Shown: one piece after another, positions 40,924 to 49,003 of the stretch
How positions within the stretch are numbered: the stretch's first letter is position 1
Layout of the letters: the number at the start of each line of letters is the position of its first letter
DNA from: JACRGC01 sp041305345
GTDB lineage: Archaea > Micrarchaeota > Micrarchaeia > Norongarragalinales > SBBD01
Assembly (NCBI GenBank): GCA_041305345.1
Contig: JBFYLP010000005.1
Location: 199,496-263,495 of the forward strand
DNA length: 64,000 bases
Reading direction: 5' to 3'
The notes under the pieces: generated by a model
What the model was told of the DNA's origin: nothing
Databases searched by the model: none
The model's input: only the letters and a program-made list of their open reading frames with translations
Program-made: the position numbers and the translations under genes

Positions 40924-41556
40924 ATGGGCATAATAGCTAGGGAAGGGCGCAGGGAAGCGAAGTTTGTGCCAGGGAAGAAGCCGGCGCTATACCTTCCAAT
41001 TGAAAGCCTGCATGCGGATTTGCAAAGGAATATAATCAAAATAAGCGCAAGATCGTTCAGCCTGGGTTCCCTCGCCGCGATTTCCCTTGGTGCCGGGCTG
41101 CCCTCCCTGAAGGCGTTGGCAGGCGAAATTGGTGCCGCGTTTGCAAAAAAAGGCAGCCTGACCCCGGCTAAAACGCTTTTGATATCAATGGGATTGATAG
41201 TTACTTCCGCTGCATTGAAAACAGGGAAAAAACATTATGCGCAGAGGAAGGGTTTGAAGGTTGATCTTGCAGGAAGAATTTCGGCACATATTGAAAACGC
41301 AAAAAAAAATGCGGCTACCCGGAAAAAACTCGAAGGCACTCCTTATGCGCTTATGCAAATAGGGAGCATTTTTAACAACGGCCACATCACGGAGCATAAT
41401 GAGGGCAGTTTCGAAAAATTCGCATCGGCCTCGAAAGGGAGGCTATGGGTCGTGATGGATGGCAGGAAAAGGATGCTTGAATTGCACGTTGATAAGCCCA
41501 AATGGTCTTTTGGAAAGACAAGAATGAAGGCTGATGGGGCAAATCCATCACGTTAG
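40924..41556 (+). CDS. Uncharacterised basic protein with one or two hydrophobic segments
   Basis: 210 residues from ATG 40924. Residues ~43-65 (SFSLGSLAAISLGAGLPSL) and ~85-100 (AKTLLISMGLIVTSAALKT) are hydrophobic; the rest is Lys-rich. An E3-proximal spacing of 13 bases suggests cotranscription with the dehydrogenase complex. No family is recognised. It faces the lplA gene tail to tail, 5 bases apart. Confidence 0.55.
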   Translation: MGIIAREGRREAKFVPGKKPALYLPIESLHADLQRNIIKISARSFSLGSLAAISLGAGLPSLKALAGEIGAAFAKKGSLTPAKTLLISMGLIVTSAALKTGKKHYAQRKGLKVDLAGRISAHIENAKKNAATRKKLEGTPYALMQIGSIFNNGHITEHNEGSFEKFASASKGRLWVVMDGRKRMLELHVDKPKWSFGKTRMKADGANPSR

Positions 41557-41561
41557 GAAGT

Positions 41562-42308
41562 TCACCTCTGGAAGTTCCATTCCGTGGTCTTGTACTTGGT
41601 TTCGGCTAGCTGCCTTGCGGTGACGAGCTCGAATTCCGTCCAGCCGCCAAGCTCGAATTCCCTAGCTTTTGTAAAGCCGGCAAGAAGCGCATTGTAAGAC
41701 GAATTCTTGTCCGTGATGCCGCATTTCTTCAAACTTGTCACCCTCTCCTCGGCGGAAGCAATCATCTTGTCTGAAATCTTTTCCTGCGAAACCTTAAGGA
41801 GGGAGAACATCCTCTTCACATCGACATCGAAAAGAACGGTGCCGTGCTGCAGAAGCACGCCTTGCCTCCTGGTTTGCGCATTTCCGGAAATCTTCCTTCC
41901 TTGGACCGTAATGTCGTTGATGGGCTTGAACTCCGAAGCGATGCCAAGCTGCTGCAATGCATCGACTATCGATCCGCAAATCAGCTTGTATGAGGCAATG
42001 ATGTCTTTGGGGAATATCATTTCGGGGGATATGATCGAATAGGTGATTTCGCCTTCAGAATCGTGGTAAACCGCGCCGCCACCTGTGCGCCTCCTTACAA
42101 CATCAATCTGCTGATTCCTGCATTCCTCCAAATTGACCTCGTCGGTGATCGACTGGTGGTAGCCTATTGAGACTGCGGAGGGCTCCCAGCCGTAGAATCT
42201 GATCGTATAGGGCACCTTTCCTTCAAGCAGAGCTATGGAGCACGCTTCATCAAGTGCCATGTTGGTGAACGCATCGTGCTTCTCGAATGGGATGACGCGC
42301 CATTTCAT
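41562..42308 (-). CDS. lplA: Lipoate-protein ligase A, large subunit
   Basis: 248 residues from ATG 42308 (an in-frame GTG at 42317 is less likely). It has the lipoate-binding core: VVRRRTGGGAVYHDSEGEI, the NDITVQGRKISGNAQTRR motif with the adenylate Lys, and LQHGTVLFD. It activates lipoate (or octanoate) with ATP and attaches it to E2. It lacks the C-terminal domain of bacterial LplA, supplied here by the neighbouring LplB-like gene, as in Thermoplasma. Confidence 0.93.
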   Translation of the reverse strand: MKWRVIPFEKHDAFTNMALDEACSIALLEGKVPYTIRFYGWEPSAVSIGYHQSITDEVNLEECRNQQIDVVRRRTGGGAVYHDSEGEITYSIISPEMIFPKDIIASYKLICGSIVDALQQLGIASEFKPINDITVQGRKISGNAQTRRQGVLLQHGTVLFDVDVKRMFSLLKVSQEKISDKMIASAEERVTSLKKCGITDKNSSYNALLAGFTKAREFELGGWTEFELVTARQLAETKYKTTEWNFQR

Positions 42309-42326
42309 AAAAATCACATAAAAAAA

Positions 42327-42683
42327 TTAATCCTGCTTTGGTTCTGTTCTCGCTTGGGCATCCCTTGCCTGATTGCTTGCAACCTCCATCTCTTTCGCCC
42401 GTTTAACAGCTTCCTTAAACGTAGCTGAGATCGCCCCAGGGGTGATGCCTATCATCTGTATGCCCTGCGAAGCTGCGAGCTCCTTCAAATTATCGGCAAC
42501 TTTTACCATGTCCGCATCCGGGGAAGTGGCATATAGCGCCTTTTCGATGATTTGCAGCGAGTCCTCGGGATGGATAAAGAAATCCCCGCTTATCTTCAAC
42601 GATTTTATCCGCTCTCCTGCAAGCTCGAGCTCCATACGAAGAAGCTTACCACCCTCCACCTTTACGGCGATTTTTGCTCCCAT
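42327..42683 (-). CDS. lplB: LplB-like lipoate ligase accessory subunit
   Basis: 118 residues from ATG 42683. The pattern KLLRMELELAGERIKSLKI and SGDFFIHPEDSLQIIEKAL matches the archaeal lipoate ligase C-terminal domain, which binds LplA and is needed for activity. The end is an extra charged tail (REVASNQARDAQARTEPKQD-like). It lies 18 bases upstream of lplA and 25 bases after larC2, indicating one message. Confidence 0.82.
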   Translation of the reverse strand: MGAKIAVKVEGGKLLRMELELAGERIKSLKISGDFFIHPEDSLQIIEKALYATSPDADMVKVADNLKELAASQGIQMIGITPGAISATFKEAVKRAKEMEVASNQARDAQARTEPKQD

Positions 42684-42708
42684 TTTTTTTAATCCTCGCA
42701 ATAAGCAA

Positions 42709-43155
42709 CTAAGAAACCTTTTCCGCCTTTAGCCGTACCTCATTAATCACATCCTTGAGCGGGATTTTCCTTGCCTTTGCCACACGTTTGCAATCGTCAT
42801 ATTCAGGCGTAATCGTGCGGATGCCCTCCATTTCACTGAGTTTGGCTGGGATTTCGCCGAATTTGGTTTTCACGTTGATGATTTTCCTGCCAAGCTTGAG
42901 CCTTTCTGCCGGAAAAATCCTAATTCCAATTGTCGTCGTTTCCCGGAATATCAATTTTGCCATTTTTTCCTTGTCCTTTTGTTCGCAAATCACGCATAAT
43001 TTTATCGCAGGCCGACCCTTCTTCATTATGATGTTCTCAAGCCAGGCGTCTTTGGCGCCGTTTTCGAGCAGCAGCTCCAGCAGATAATCGTAAATCTGGG
43101 GGCTCAGGTCATCGATGTTCGCTTCCATCACCATTGCGCGGTCCTTTTGCATCAT
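42709..43155 (-). CDS. larC2: LarC C-terminal half (nickel insertion for the NPN cofactor)
   Basis: 148 residues. Matches the C-terminal domain of LarC: EANIDDLSPQIYDYLLELLLE, ENIIMKKGRPAIKLCVIC, and ETTTIGIRIFPAERLKL. LarC uses CTP to put Ni into the pincer nucleotide. It begins on an ATGA overlap with larC1; the sequence GAGAAATGATG allows either reinitiation or a -1 shift producing a fused LarC. In some bacteria LarC is also split and joined by programmed frameshifting. Confidence 0.82.
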   Translation of the reverse strand: MMQKDRAMVMEANIDDLSPQIYDYLLELLLENGAKDAWLENIIMKKGRPAIKLCVICEQKDKEKMAKLIFRETTTIGIRIFPAERLKLGRKIINVKTKFGEIPAKLSEMEGIRTITPEYDDCKRVAKARKIPLKDVINEVRLKAEKVS

Positions 43156-43865
43156 TTCTCACCGTAAATCACGTGCAGCACGTTAGGGTTTTCAAATTCG
43201 AAATCGCCTGCACCATAACCTTCCGAAATGATCCTCATTTCCGGCCTTTCGAAACGTTTGCAAAAATGCCTCACGATCGAAGCGCCGGTTGGAGTGACCT
43301 TTTCGCCTTCCCCGGCAGAATATGCAATGATTCCTTTTAATATCTCCCTTGTTGCCGGTGCCGGGACCTCGAATTCCTTCCCGTGGAAAACACGCTTCCC
43401 CGAGCCTACATTCAGTTGAGAAGAATAAACTTGCGCAATGCCCATTCTTTCTACTGCAATTGCCGCGCCTGCAATGTCCACGATCGAGTCTATTCCGCCA
43501 ACCTCGTGGAACTCGACCTCCGAAATGAGCTTTCCGTGCACCCTTGCCTCCGCTTCCGCCAGAATGTGGAAAATTCCAAGGGCATCGTGCTTGATTTTCT
43601 CGGAAAGGGAGCTTTTTTGGATGATTCGAATTATGTCTGCGTATTTCCGGTGCTCGTGAGGATGCTTTTCATCCAGCAGGACATCGATCTTGGTTGCCTT
43701 GACCCCTTTCTTATCAACCTTGCGCTCAACTAACTTGTAGCCGGTTAAATTCAGCTTTTCCAATTCCGCCTTCAATGCATCAAAACTTAGGCCTGCATCT
43801 ACCATCGCGCCAAGGAACATGTCCCCTGCGATTCCGGAAAAGCAGTCGAGGTAAAGGATTCGCAT
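43152..43865 (-). CDS. larC1: LarC N-terminal half
   Basis: 237 residues, the catalytic N-terminal part of LarC. Recognisable blocks: LYLDCFSGIAGDMFLGAMVDAG, KHPHEHRKYADIIRII (His-rich), EVEFHEVGGIDSIVDIAGAA, and FEVPAPATREIL with TPTGASIVRHFC. It ends in a four-base overlap with larC2. The gene run places it with larB and larE. Confidence 0.88.
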   Translation of the reverse strand: MRILYLDCFSGIAGDMFLGAMVDAGLSFDALKAELEKLNLTGYKLVERKVDKKGVKATKIDVLLDEKHPHEHRKYADIIRIIQKSSLSEKIKHDALGIFHILAEAEARVHGKLISEVEFHEVGGIDSIVDIAGAAIAVERMGIAQVYSSQLNVGSGKRVFHGKEFEVPAPATREILKGIIAYSAGEGEKVTPTGASIVRHFCKRFERPEMRIISEGYGAGDFEFENPNVLHVIYGEK

Positions 43866-43919
43866 TAAAATTCGCCAGCATATTGAATATTCGATATTAC
43901 AACCATAATGACTTTAGCC

Positions 43920-44819
43920 TTAGGGACTGGGGATATAGGGATAATCGTACTGCTTAACGATCCATTTTTTTAACTTTACGGAGTATTTCGCCCGGTACAT
44001 CTTATGTGCGATGTCGGATTCGAAGTCAAAAATGTCTTTGTTTCCATTAATCATGGATTGTCCTTTTTTTATAAGTGCCTTAATTATGGGATCTGAACAC
44101 GCAATAATTCCCAATTCATTATAATAATCTCGCGCTATAGATTCTTCCCGCGAACGAAGATAATCTAGTGCTGCTGGGAATAGCCCGGGTGTTGACTTCA
44201 ACCGACCGATATCCGCCATTTCTTTTTTATTTCTTTTAACCCAACTGGCCATTCCCCGCTCTAATCTTTGAGAATGCGTTTTAAGTGCTTCTGGAATCGA
44301 GTGGTGGGCAGCGCCATATACTGCGCCAATTCTTAAATTGGTGCGGCCTTCAAGCCCATAGAGGTAGGGTATAAGGGCAAGTTTATAACCTGCTACCATA
44401 TCCCTCAGGTATTGTTCTCCGCGATGCGGCCCTAGGCGTTTGCTTGAAAGCCATCGCAATACGTTATTAATTCCCTTGATCTTGCCGGGTTTTGCAAGTC
44501 GGATGGCATTTTTATGCCTCATCCCGTCCATGCTCAAATTTTCATTGAAATCTCCAAACCATAATTCAGTACCGCTCTTTTCGGCAAGTTCGACCGTTTT
44601 TTTAAACCTTTCATTCGCTGCCTTTTCACGGAAACGGAACGATCTTTCATTCAACCATTTTGAAATTCCCTCCGGGTTTTTATTCAAATTTAGAGCTTCT
44701 AGATATATCGCATCATAATCAGGTACAATTAATTGGTTGGGAGGGCGACTATGGTCCTCAAATTCTATGTCATAACGAGTATTTCCAATACGTTTGCTCC
44801 AAACTCCCATTTCAATCAC
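43920..44819 (-). CDS. Uncharacterised AT-rich gene in the Lar cluster, weakly TraB/ChaN-like
   Basis: 299 residues, no signal peptide, more AT-rich than its neighbours. Weak hints of the TraB/ChaN (Tiki) superfamily: DYDAIYLEALN near the N-terminus, ELWFGDFNEN in the middle, and a GAVYGAAHHSIPEAL motif near 170-185 that could correspond to the GxxH of that group. This is a low-confidence comparison. Its stop is 54 bases from larC1, and its ATG abuts the larB stop, so it is part of the same message. Confidence 0.5.
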   Translation of the reverse strand: MIEMGVWSKRIGNTRYDIEFEDHSRPPNQLIVPDYDAIYLEALNLNKNPEGISKWLNERSFRFREKAANERFKKTVELAEKSGTELWFGDFNENLSMDGMRHKNAIRLAKPGKIKGINNVLRWLSSKRLGPHRGEQYLRDMVAGYKLALIPYLYGLEGRTNLRIGAVYGAAHHSIPEALKTHSQRLERGMASWVKRNKKEMADIGRLKSTPGLFPAALDYLRSREESIARDYYNELGIIACSDPIIKALIKKGQSMINGNKDIFDFESDIAHKMYRAKYSVKLKKWIVKQYDYPYIPSP

Positions 44820-45482
44820 CTACCTGTTAATTACGCTCGCAAAATAGCCTGCCCCGAAGCCGTTATCGATATTCACGACTACAATTCCCGGAGCGCATGA
44901 ATTCAGCATGGTCAATAATGGCGCAACTCCCTCAAAATTGGCGCCGTAACCTACGGAGGTTGGCACTGCAATCACCGGCTTGTCAGTGAGGCCACCGACT
45001 ACCGAAGCAAGGGCGCCTTCCATTCCGGCAACAACAATGATTACCGAAGCAGTCCTTAACTTATCGCTATTCGAAAGCAGCCTATGGAGGCCTGCAACGC
45101 CAACATCAAAGAGCCGTTCGACCTTGCTGCCCATCACTTCCGCGGTGATTGCCGCTTCCTCGGCAATTGGAATGTCGGCTGTTCCGCCGGTTGCAATGAG
45201 AATTGTGCCTTTCTTTTGCGGGAGTTTTTGCGAAATGAGGTAGATGGCTTTAGCTTTCTCATTGTATTTGGCATCTTTTATGGTTTTCTTTACCTCGGAA
45301 AATATTTCCATCGAGGCACGCGTGGCAAGGACATTGTGCTTTCTGCGTGCCAGCGAATTAAAAATTGCCCTAACCTGCTCCTTGGTCTTTCCCTTGCAGA
45401 AAATCACCTCCGGAAAGCCCTTCCTTGCTGTTCGCTGGTGGTCTACTTTTGAAAAACCAAGATCCTCATAGGTTTGTTTCAT
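44820..45482 (-). CDS. larB: LarB, carboxylase of the NPN cofactor pathway
   Basis: 220 residues. LarB carboxylates and hydrolyses nicotinic acid adenine dinucleotide to pyridinium-3,5-dicarboxylate mononucleotide. Family features: YEDLGFSKVDHQRTARKGFPEV, then a PurE-like core ILIATGGTADIPIAEEAAITAEV, LFDVGVAGLHRLL, VVAGMEGALASVVGGL and DNGFGAGYFASVIN. It matches normal length. It lies 19 bases downstream of the HEAT-like gene. Confidence 0.9.
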   Translation of the reverse strand: MKQTYEDLGFSKVDHQRTARKGFPEVIFCKGKTKEQVRAIFNSLARRKHNVLATRASMEIFSEVKKTIKDAKYNEKAKAIYLISQKLPQKKGTILIATGGTADIPIAEEAAITAEVMGSKVERLFDVGVAGLHRLLSNSDKLRTASVIIVVAGMEGALASVVGGLTDKPVIAVPTSVGYGANFEGVAPLLTMLNSCAPGIVVVNIDNGFGAGYFASVINR

Positions 45483-45501
45483 TGGAATCCCTTCGAATTT
45501 C

Positions 45502-46167
45502 TTATTTACCCTTATTCATCTTATTGAGCCAGTTTGTGGCAAGTTCCTTGTTATATCGGCTGAAATCGTTCTTAGCAATATCTTCCATAACCCGGACCAA
45601 TTTGAGGTTCTTGCTCCCGCTAATGGCTGCGAGACCATCCACGACAATGGCTCGGTTTATCGTTGATGGCGGAAGCAATGCAAGGGCATTCAGCAAGGGG
45701 CCTATCGCTGCCGTATGACTTATCTTGCCAAGGTAGTAAAGTGCGTCAATTGCAGCATGGCTTTTTTCACTCCCTTCACTACCGAGCGCCCGCATTTCCT
45801 CGTAATCCAAGTTGCCGCGCTTTATTTTTTCCCTTATACGCTCAGATTCCAAATAATTTTTTTGAAAAGCTTTGCCCAAATGCCTGCATACTCTCGTTGG
45901 GGGCAAACCCCTTAGGACGGCCAGCATTCCCTCACGATGCTCAATGGTCGGGGAATATACCGCTACTTTTACCAGATGCTCAAAGACTTTCTCATCCTTT
46001 TTCCCCTTTGCAAGGTTTTTTGCAGCTATAAGGCTTCTATCGATGGTCTCAAGCATTGTTCGTTCGTTCATCTTGTTATCAATTTTCAAAACGGAGTATA
46101 ATGCCCGGACTTGTCCTCGAAATTCTTTGGGCATTTTTCTAAGTTCCTCCGGAGTGCATTCGACCAT
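45502..46167 (-). CDS. Helical repeat protein (HEAT-like), unknown function
   Basis: 221 residues with regular ~35-residue helix pairs (FEHLVKVAVYSPTIEHREGM, RALGSEGSEKSHAAIDALYY, IGPLLNALALLPPSTINRAI, LKLVRVMEDIAKNDFSRYNK), the look of HEAT/ARM repeats. No catalytic motif. It sits between larE and larB on the same strand with 20- and 19-base gaps, so it may act with the Lar enzymes or merely ride in the operon. Confidence 0.55.
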   Translation of the reverse strand: MVECTPEELRKMPKEFRGQVRALYSVLKIDNKMNERTMLETIDRSLIAAKNLAKGKKDEKVFEHLVKVAVYSPTIEHREGMLAVLRGLPPTRVCRHLGKAFQKNYLESERIREKIKRGNLDYEEMRALGSEGSEKSHAAIDALYYLGKISHTAAIGPLLNALALLPPSTINRAIVVDGLAAISGSKNLKLVRVMEDIAKNDFSRYNKELATNWLNKMNKGK

Positions 46168-46187
46168 TTGATTCCCCTGAAGATAAA

Positions 46188-47012
46188 TTATTTGACGAGC
46201 TCCCGATCTTCCAGCATTTTTTCATTCAGCCTTCCGCTCTTGAAACCCCTCAAATCGAGCTCGACAAATTCGAACCCCAAATGATTGAAATACGAGGTAA
46301 GTTCATCGCAATTTTCAGTGAGAATGGCAAATTCCCCCCGGTCAACCTCAATTCTTGCCAGTTTCTCCAAATACCTGACGCGCAAATTCCCCTGCACCCC
46401 CAGATTCCTGATGAATTGCTCGGCTTTTTCGACTTTCCTAAGGCCATCTGGCGTGATTTTGGTGCCGTAAGGGAAGCGCGACGAGAGGCAGGGCGAGGAG
46501 GGCTTGTTCCAATTGGGCAAATCGAGCTGCCTTGCAATGATGCGGACATCGTCCTTTGTGATTCCGGCCTCCCTTAGAGGGGAGATGACCTTATGCTCGC
46601 TTGCTGCCTTCATTCCTGGCCGAAAATCGTAAGCATCATTTGCATTTGCGCCGTCCAGGATGAAATCAAAACCCCTATCAGCTGCGATTTTCCTAAGATC
46701 CGAGTATAATTCCGTCTTGCAGAAATAGCACCTGTTGATGGGGTTGTTCGCGTAATTCGGGTCGTTCATTTCTTGGGTGAATATTATTTCGTGCTTGGCG
46801 CCGATAAGCGAGGCAATTGATTTGGCCTCCTCCAATTCGCTTCCGGGCATGGCGGGCGAGGAAGCAGTGATCGCAAGCGCATTTTCCCCTAGCTCCTCCA
46901 CGGCGATTTTAAGCACAACCGAACTGTCAACACCGCCAGAGAAGGCAATAACGGCACGGCGAAGCTGGTTGATCCGGCCCCTAATTAGCTGTATTTTTTT
47001 TTCCGTTTCCAT
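46188..47012 (-). CDS. larE: LarE, sulfur insertase for the NPN cofactor
   Basis: 274 residues. ATP pyrophosphatase PP-loop AFSGGVDSSVV at ~22-32, then NRCYFCKTELYSDL and SSPCLSSRFPYGTKIT. LarE adenylates the pyridinium carboxylates and adds sulfur. One-Cys enzymes sacrifice their own Cys; enzymes with three Cys, as recalled for Thermotoga, can bind a [4Fe-4S] cluster to deliver sulfur repeatedly. Here three Cys (two in RCYFC, one in SPCLSS) are present, favouring the cluster type (inference). It is the first gene of the eight-gene minus-strand run. Confidence 0.92.
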   Translation of the reverse strand: METEKKIQLIRGRINQLRRAVIAFSGGVDSSVVLKIAVEELGENALAITASSPAMPGSELEEAKSIASLIGAKHEIIFTQEMNDPNYANNPINRCYFCKTELYSDLRKIAADRGFDFILDGANANDAYDFRPGMKAASEHKVISPLREAGITKDDVRIIARQLDLPNWNKPSSPCLSSRFPYGTKITPDGLRKVEKAEQFIRNLGVQGNLRVRYLEKLARIEVDRGEFAILTENCDELTSYFNHLGFEFVELDLRGFKSGRLNEKMLEDRELVK

Positions 47013-47156
47013 ATGCCATTCCCAAGGATTACGCCGGAAGGTTACAAAAAGGTTGCGTTTGTTTTTTTGCGAAGGGATGCGGGAAGGGCAGGCATCAAAG
47101 GTTTTTACCCATTTACGCGTAATTATTTCATATTTAAGAGCTAAACCTTAGCGAAA

Positions 47157-47190
47157 AGTATATATACTAGTTGTCGAAGAATTTATATAA
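47157..47190 (+). promoter_or_regulatory. Palindrome and TATA box upstream of gar1-tfb
   Basis: AGTATATATACT (47157-47168) is a perfect 12-base palindrome; ATTTATATAA (47181-47190) is the TATA box, predicting transcription from ~47211, about 40 bases before gar1 ATG 47253. The palindrome may be a second TATA-like element for the opposite direction or an operator. Confidence 0.4.
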
Positions 47191-47252
47191 CTAACTGATG
47201 TTTGCGGGACAGAATAGGGTTACTCGGATTCATCCAAGAGAGCTGGATATTT

Positions 47253-47465
47253 ATGAGGTTCAAGGCACTGCACGTAGCACCGAGCGGCAACCTCGTGCTC
47301 GAATCGGTCGACCGCAGGCCGGTTGCGAACAAGCTGCAGCTGTATTATGGGGGAAAGAGGATAGGCGAGGTTTTCGATACCATAGGCGGGGTTGGGAAGC
47401 CGTATTACCTGGCAAGGGTTAAGGATGCGGAAAAATACGTGGGGAAGGAGCTTGAAGGCGCGTGA
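47253..47465 (+). CDS. gar1: Gar1-like H/ACA RNP protein
   Basis: 70 residues from ATG 47253. Typical Gar1 beta-barrel pattern: LVLESVDRRPVANKLQLYYG, RIGEVFDTIGGVGKPYYLA (GxVxDxxGxxxxPY), ending VKDAEKYVGKEL. It assists Cbf5 in RNA-guided pseudouridylation. The C-terminal Gly/Arg tail of eukaryotic Gar1 is absent, as usual in archaea. The gar1-tfb pairing is also seen in other archaea. Confidence 0.85.
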   Translation: MRFKALHVAPSGNLVLESVDRRPVANKLQLYYGGKRIGEVFDTIGGVGKPYYLARVKDAEKYVGKELEGA

Positions 47466-47540
47466 AAGAAGAATTTGACTTGGGAATGTTTGCAAAACCT
47501 GAAGGGGTTTTGATTGAACTTTTCCTTACAGGTGAGAAAT

Positions 47541-48440
47541 ATGGAATGTCCGGAATGCAAGAGCACGAAAATGAGGAAGGATCCTGGAAGGGGGGAATTG
47601 GTTTGCGCTAATTGCGGGCTTGTGATAGAGGAATCGCTCATGCACGAGGGCCCCGAATGGAGGGCTTTTGATGCGGAGCAGCGGGCAAGCAGGGCAAGGA
47701 CCGGCGCGCCTTTGAAGTACATGTCCCCAAATAAGGGCCTTGTGACTGAAATCGACCAGTACAATAGGGACATCAGGGGCGGCAAGATATTGCCTTCGCA
47801 GCAAGCGCAGCTTTACAGGATGAGGAAGTGGCACAAGAGGGCATCAATTAGCAATTCCATTGAGAGGAACCTTGCGATTGCACTCACGGAGATGAACAGG
47901 GTCGCGGCGCATTTGGGGTTGGAAGAAAGCATACGCGAAAGTTCTGCACTTCTATACAGAAAATGTGTGGAAAAAGGACTGATACGTGGTCGCCAAATCG
48001 AATCGGTCGTGTCAGCGGTCATATACGCCATTTGCAGGCAATATGGGATCCCAAGGACATTGGATGAGATCGCCGTAATTGCGGAAATCCCAAAAAAGGA
48101 GATCGGCAGAACGTACAGATTGATTACCCAGGAGCTGGAGCTCAAAGTGCCCCTCACGAACCCAAGATTCTATATTAGCAGGTTTGTGACCGCCCTTAGA
48201 TTAAGTGGTGAGACGCAGCAGAAGGCCAATGAAATCCTCAATCAGGCACTGAAGAAGGGCCTGATTTCCGGAAGGGGGCCGATGGGCGTCGCTGCAGCTG
48301 CGGTATATATCGCCTCGGTTTCAACTGGGGAGCGCAGGACCCAAAAGGAGGTTGCGGATGTCGCGGGCGTTACGGAGGTTACGATACGAAACAGGTACCG
48401 CGAACTGAAGAAGGCGCTTGGGCTCGACATTGCAATTTAG
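47541..48440 (+). CDS. tfb: Transcription factor B (TFB/TFIIB)
   Basis: 299 residues from ATG 47541 with ribosome-binding AGGTGAG. N-terminal zinc ribbon (MECPECKS... LVCANCGLVIEE), B-reader region EWRAFDAEQRASRARTGAP, then two cyclin folds ending in the BRE-contacting HTH (QKEVADVAGVTEVTIRNRYRELKKAL). It bridges TBP-bound promoters and RNA polymerase. It is the general initiation factor, so the sequence-level TATA calls in this window fit. Only one copy is present here. Confidence 0.95.
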   Translation: MECPECKSTKMRKDPGRGELVCANCGLVIEESLMHEGPEWRAFDAEQRASRARTGAPLKYMSPNKGLVTEIDQYNRDIRGGKILPSQQAQLYRMRKWHKRASISNSIERNLAIALTEMNRVAAHLGLEESIRESSALLYRKCVEKGLIRGRQIESVVSAVIYAICRQYGIPRTLDEIAVIAEIPKKEIGRTYRLITQELELKVPLTNPRFYISRFVTALRLSGETQQKANEILNQALKKGLISGRGPMGVAAAAVYIASVSTGERRTQKEVADVAGVTEVTIRNRYRELKKALGLDIAI

Positions 48441-48468
48441 ATTTTTTTATTTTTTCCCTTTTTTTATT
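48441..48468. terminator. T-rich stretch between convergent tfb and unknown gene
   Basis: The plus strand has ATTTTTTTATTTTTTCCCTTTTTTTATT right after the tfb stop, a classic archaeal terminator. It overlaps the 3' end of the convergent gene, in whose minus-strand message these bases encode Lys codons. Confidence 0.5.
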
Positions 48469-48938
48469 GATTTCTCAAGGGCACGTATCGACACATCTAT
48501 CGGGTATGTCCTTGCCAAACCGCCATTCAGCCATCTTTGTAAAAGCCCCCTTCCGGTCCTTGCCAAGTACTTTCTGCCCTCGCCGAAAAATTTCTCCGGG
48601 GCGTACTTCACGGATACCGAGCCCGCCCTCCTTCGGAAATCCCTAGATGCCAGCAGTTCGAGGTTCCTTGCGATATGCTTGCCTTTGGGAGCCTCCGGCT
48701 TCTTCAGGTTAATGAACGGGTATACGTTCGCAACATAAACATTTGATCCTGGTTGGCGCGAGAACCAGATGTATCCGCAATGTAGGGATTCCCTGCCGTT
48801 TAGTACCGCACTTGCTAAGGAGTGTTGGAAAAAAAGGCCGCTGGAGGGTTTTAATTCCGCAATTACCCGATAGGAATGGCGACCCTCAAGATGGCCGTGC
48901 TCCAATCTGAAGCCTGCAGCCTTGCCTTCCTTTTCCAT
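48447..48938 (-). CDS. Uncharacterised basic protein
   Basis: 163 residues from ATG 48938, chosen because the TATA box TTTAATATTTAT on the minus strand (~48966-48977) predicts transcription from just upstream. It is rich in Arg/Lys and aromatic residues, ends in a Lys-rich tail (KKGKK), and has no membrane segment or Cys pair. The middle (KGKHIARNLELLASRDFRRR) loosely resembles acetyltransferase helix patterns, not enough for an assignment. Confidence 0.55.
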   Translation of the reverse strand: MEKEGKAAGFRLEHGHLEGRHSYRVIAELKPSSGLFFQHSLASAVLNGRESLHCGYIWFSRQPGSNVYVANVYPFINLKKPEAPKGKHIARNLELLASRDFRRRAGSVSVKYAPEKFFGEGRKYLARTGRGLLQRWLNGGLARTYPIDVSIRALEKSIKKGKK

Positions 48939-49003
48939 TTTTATCGAACAAAATTGGGATCGCGGATAAATATTAAACCCCAAGGCATATTCATTGGGGG
49001 CTT

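Noticed and set aside
42327..42683. LplB-like gene as an unrelated small protein
   Set aside because: The SGDFFIHPED block and the position next to lplA fit the lipoate ligase C-terminal domain.
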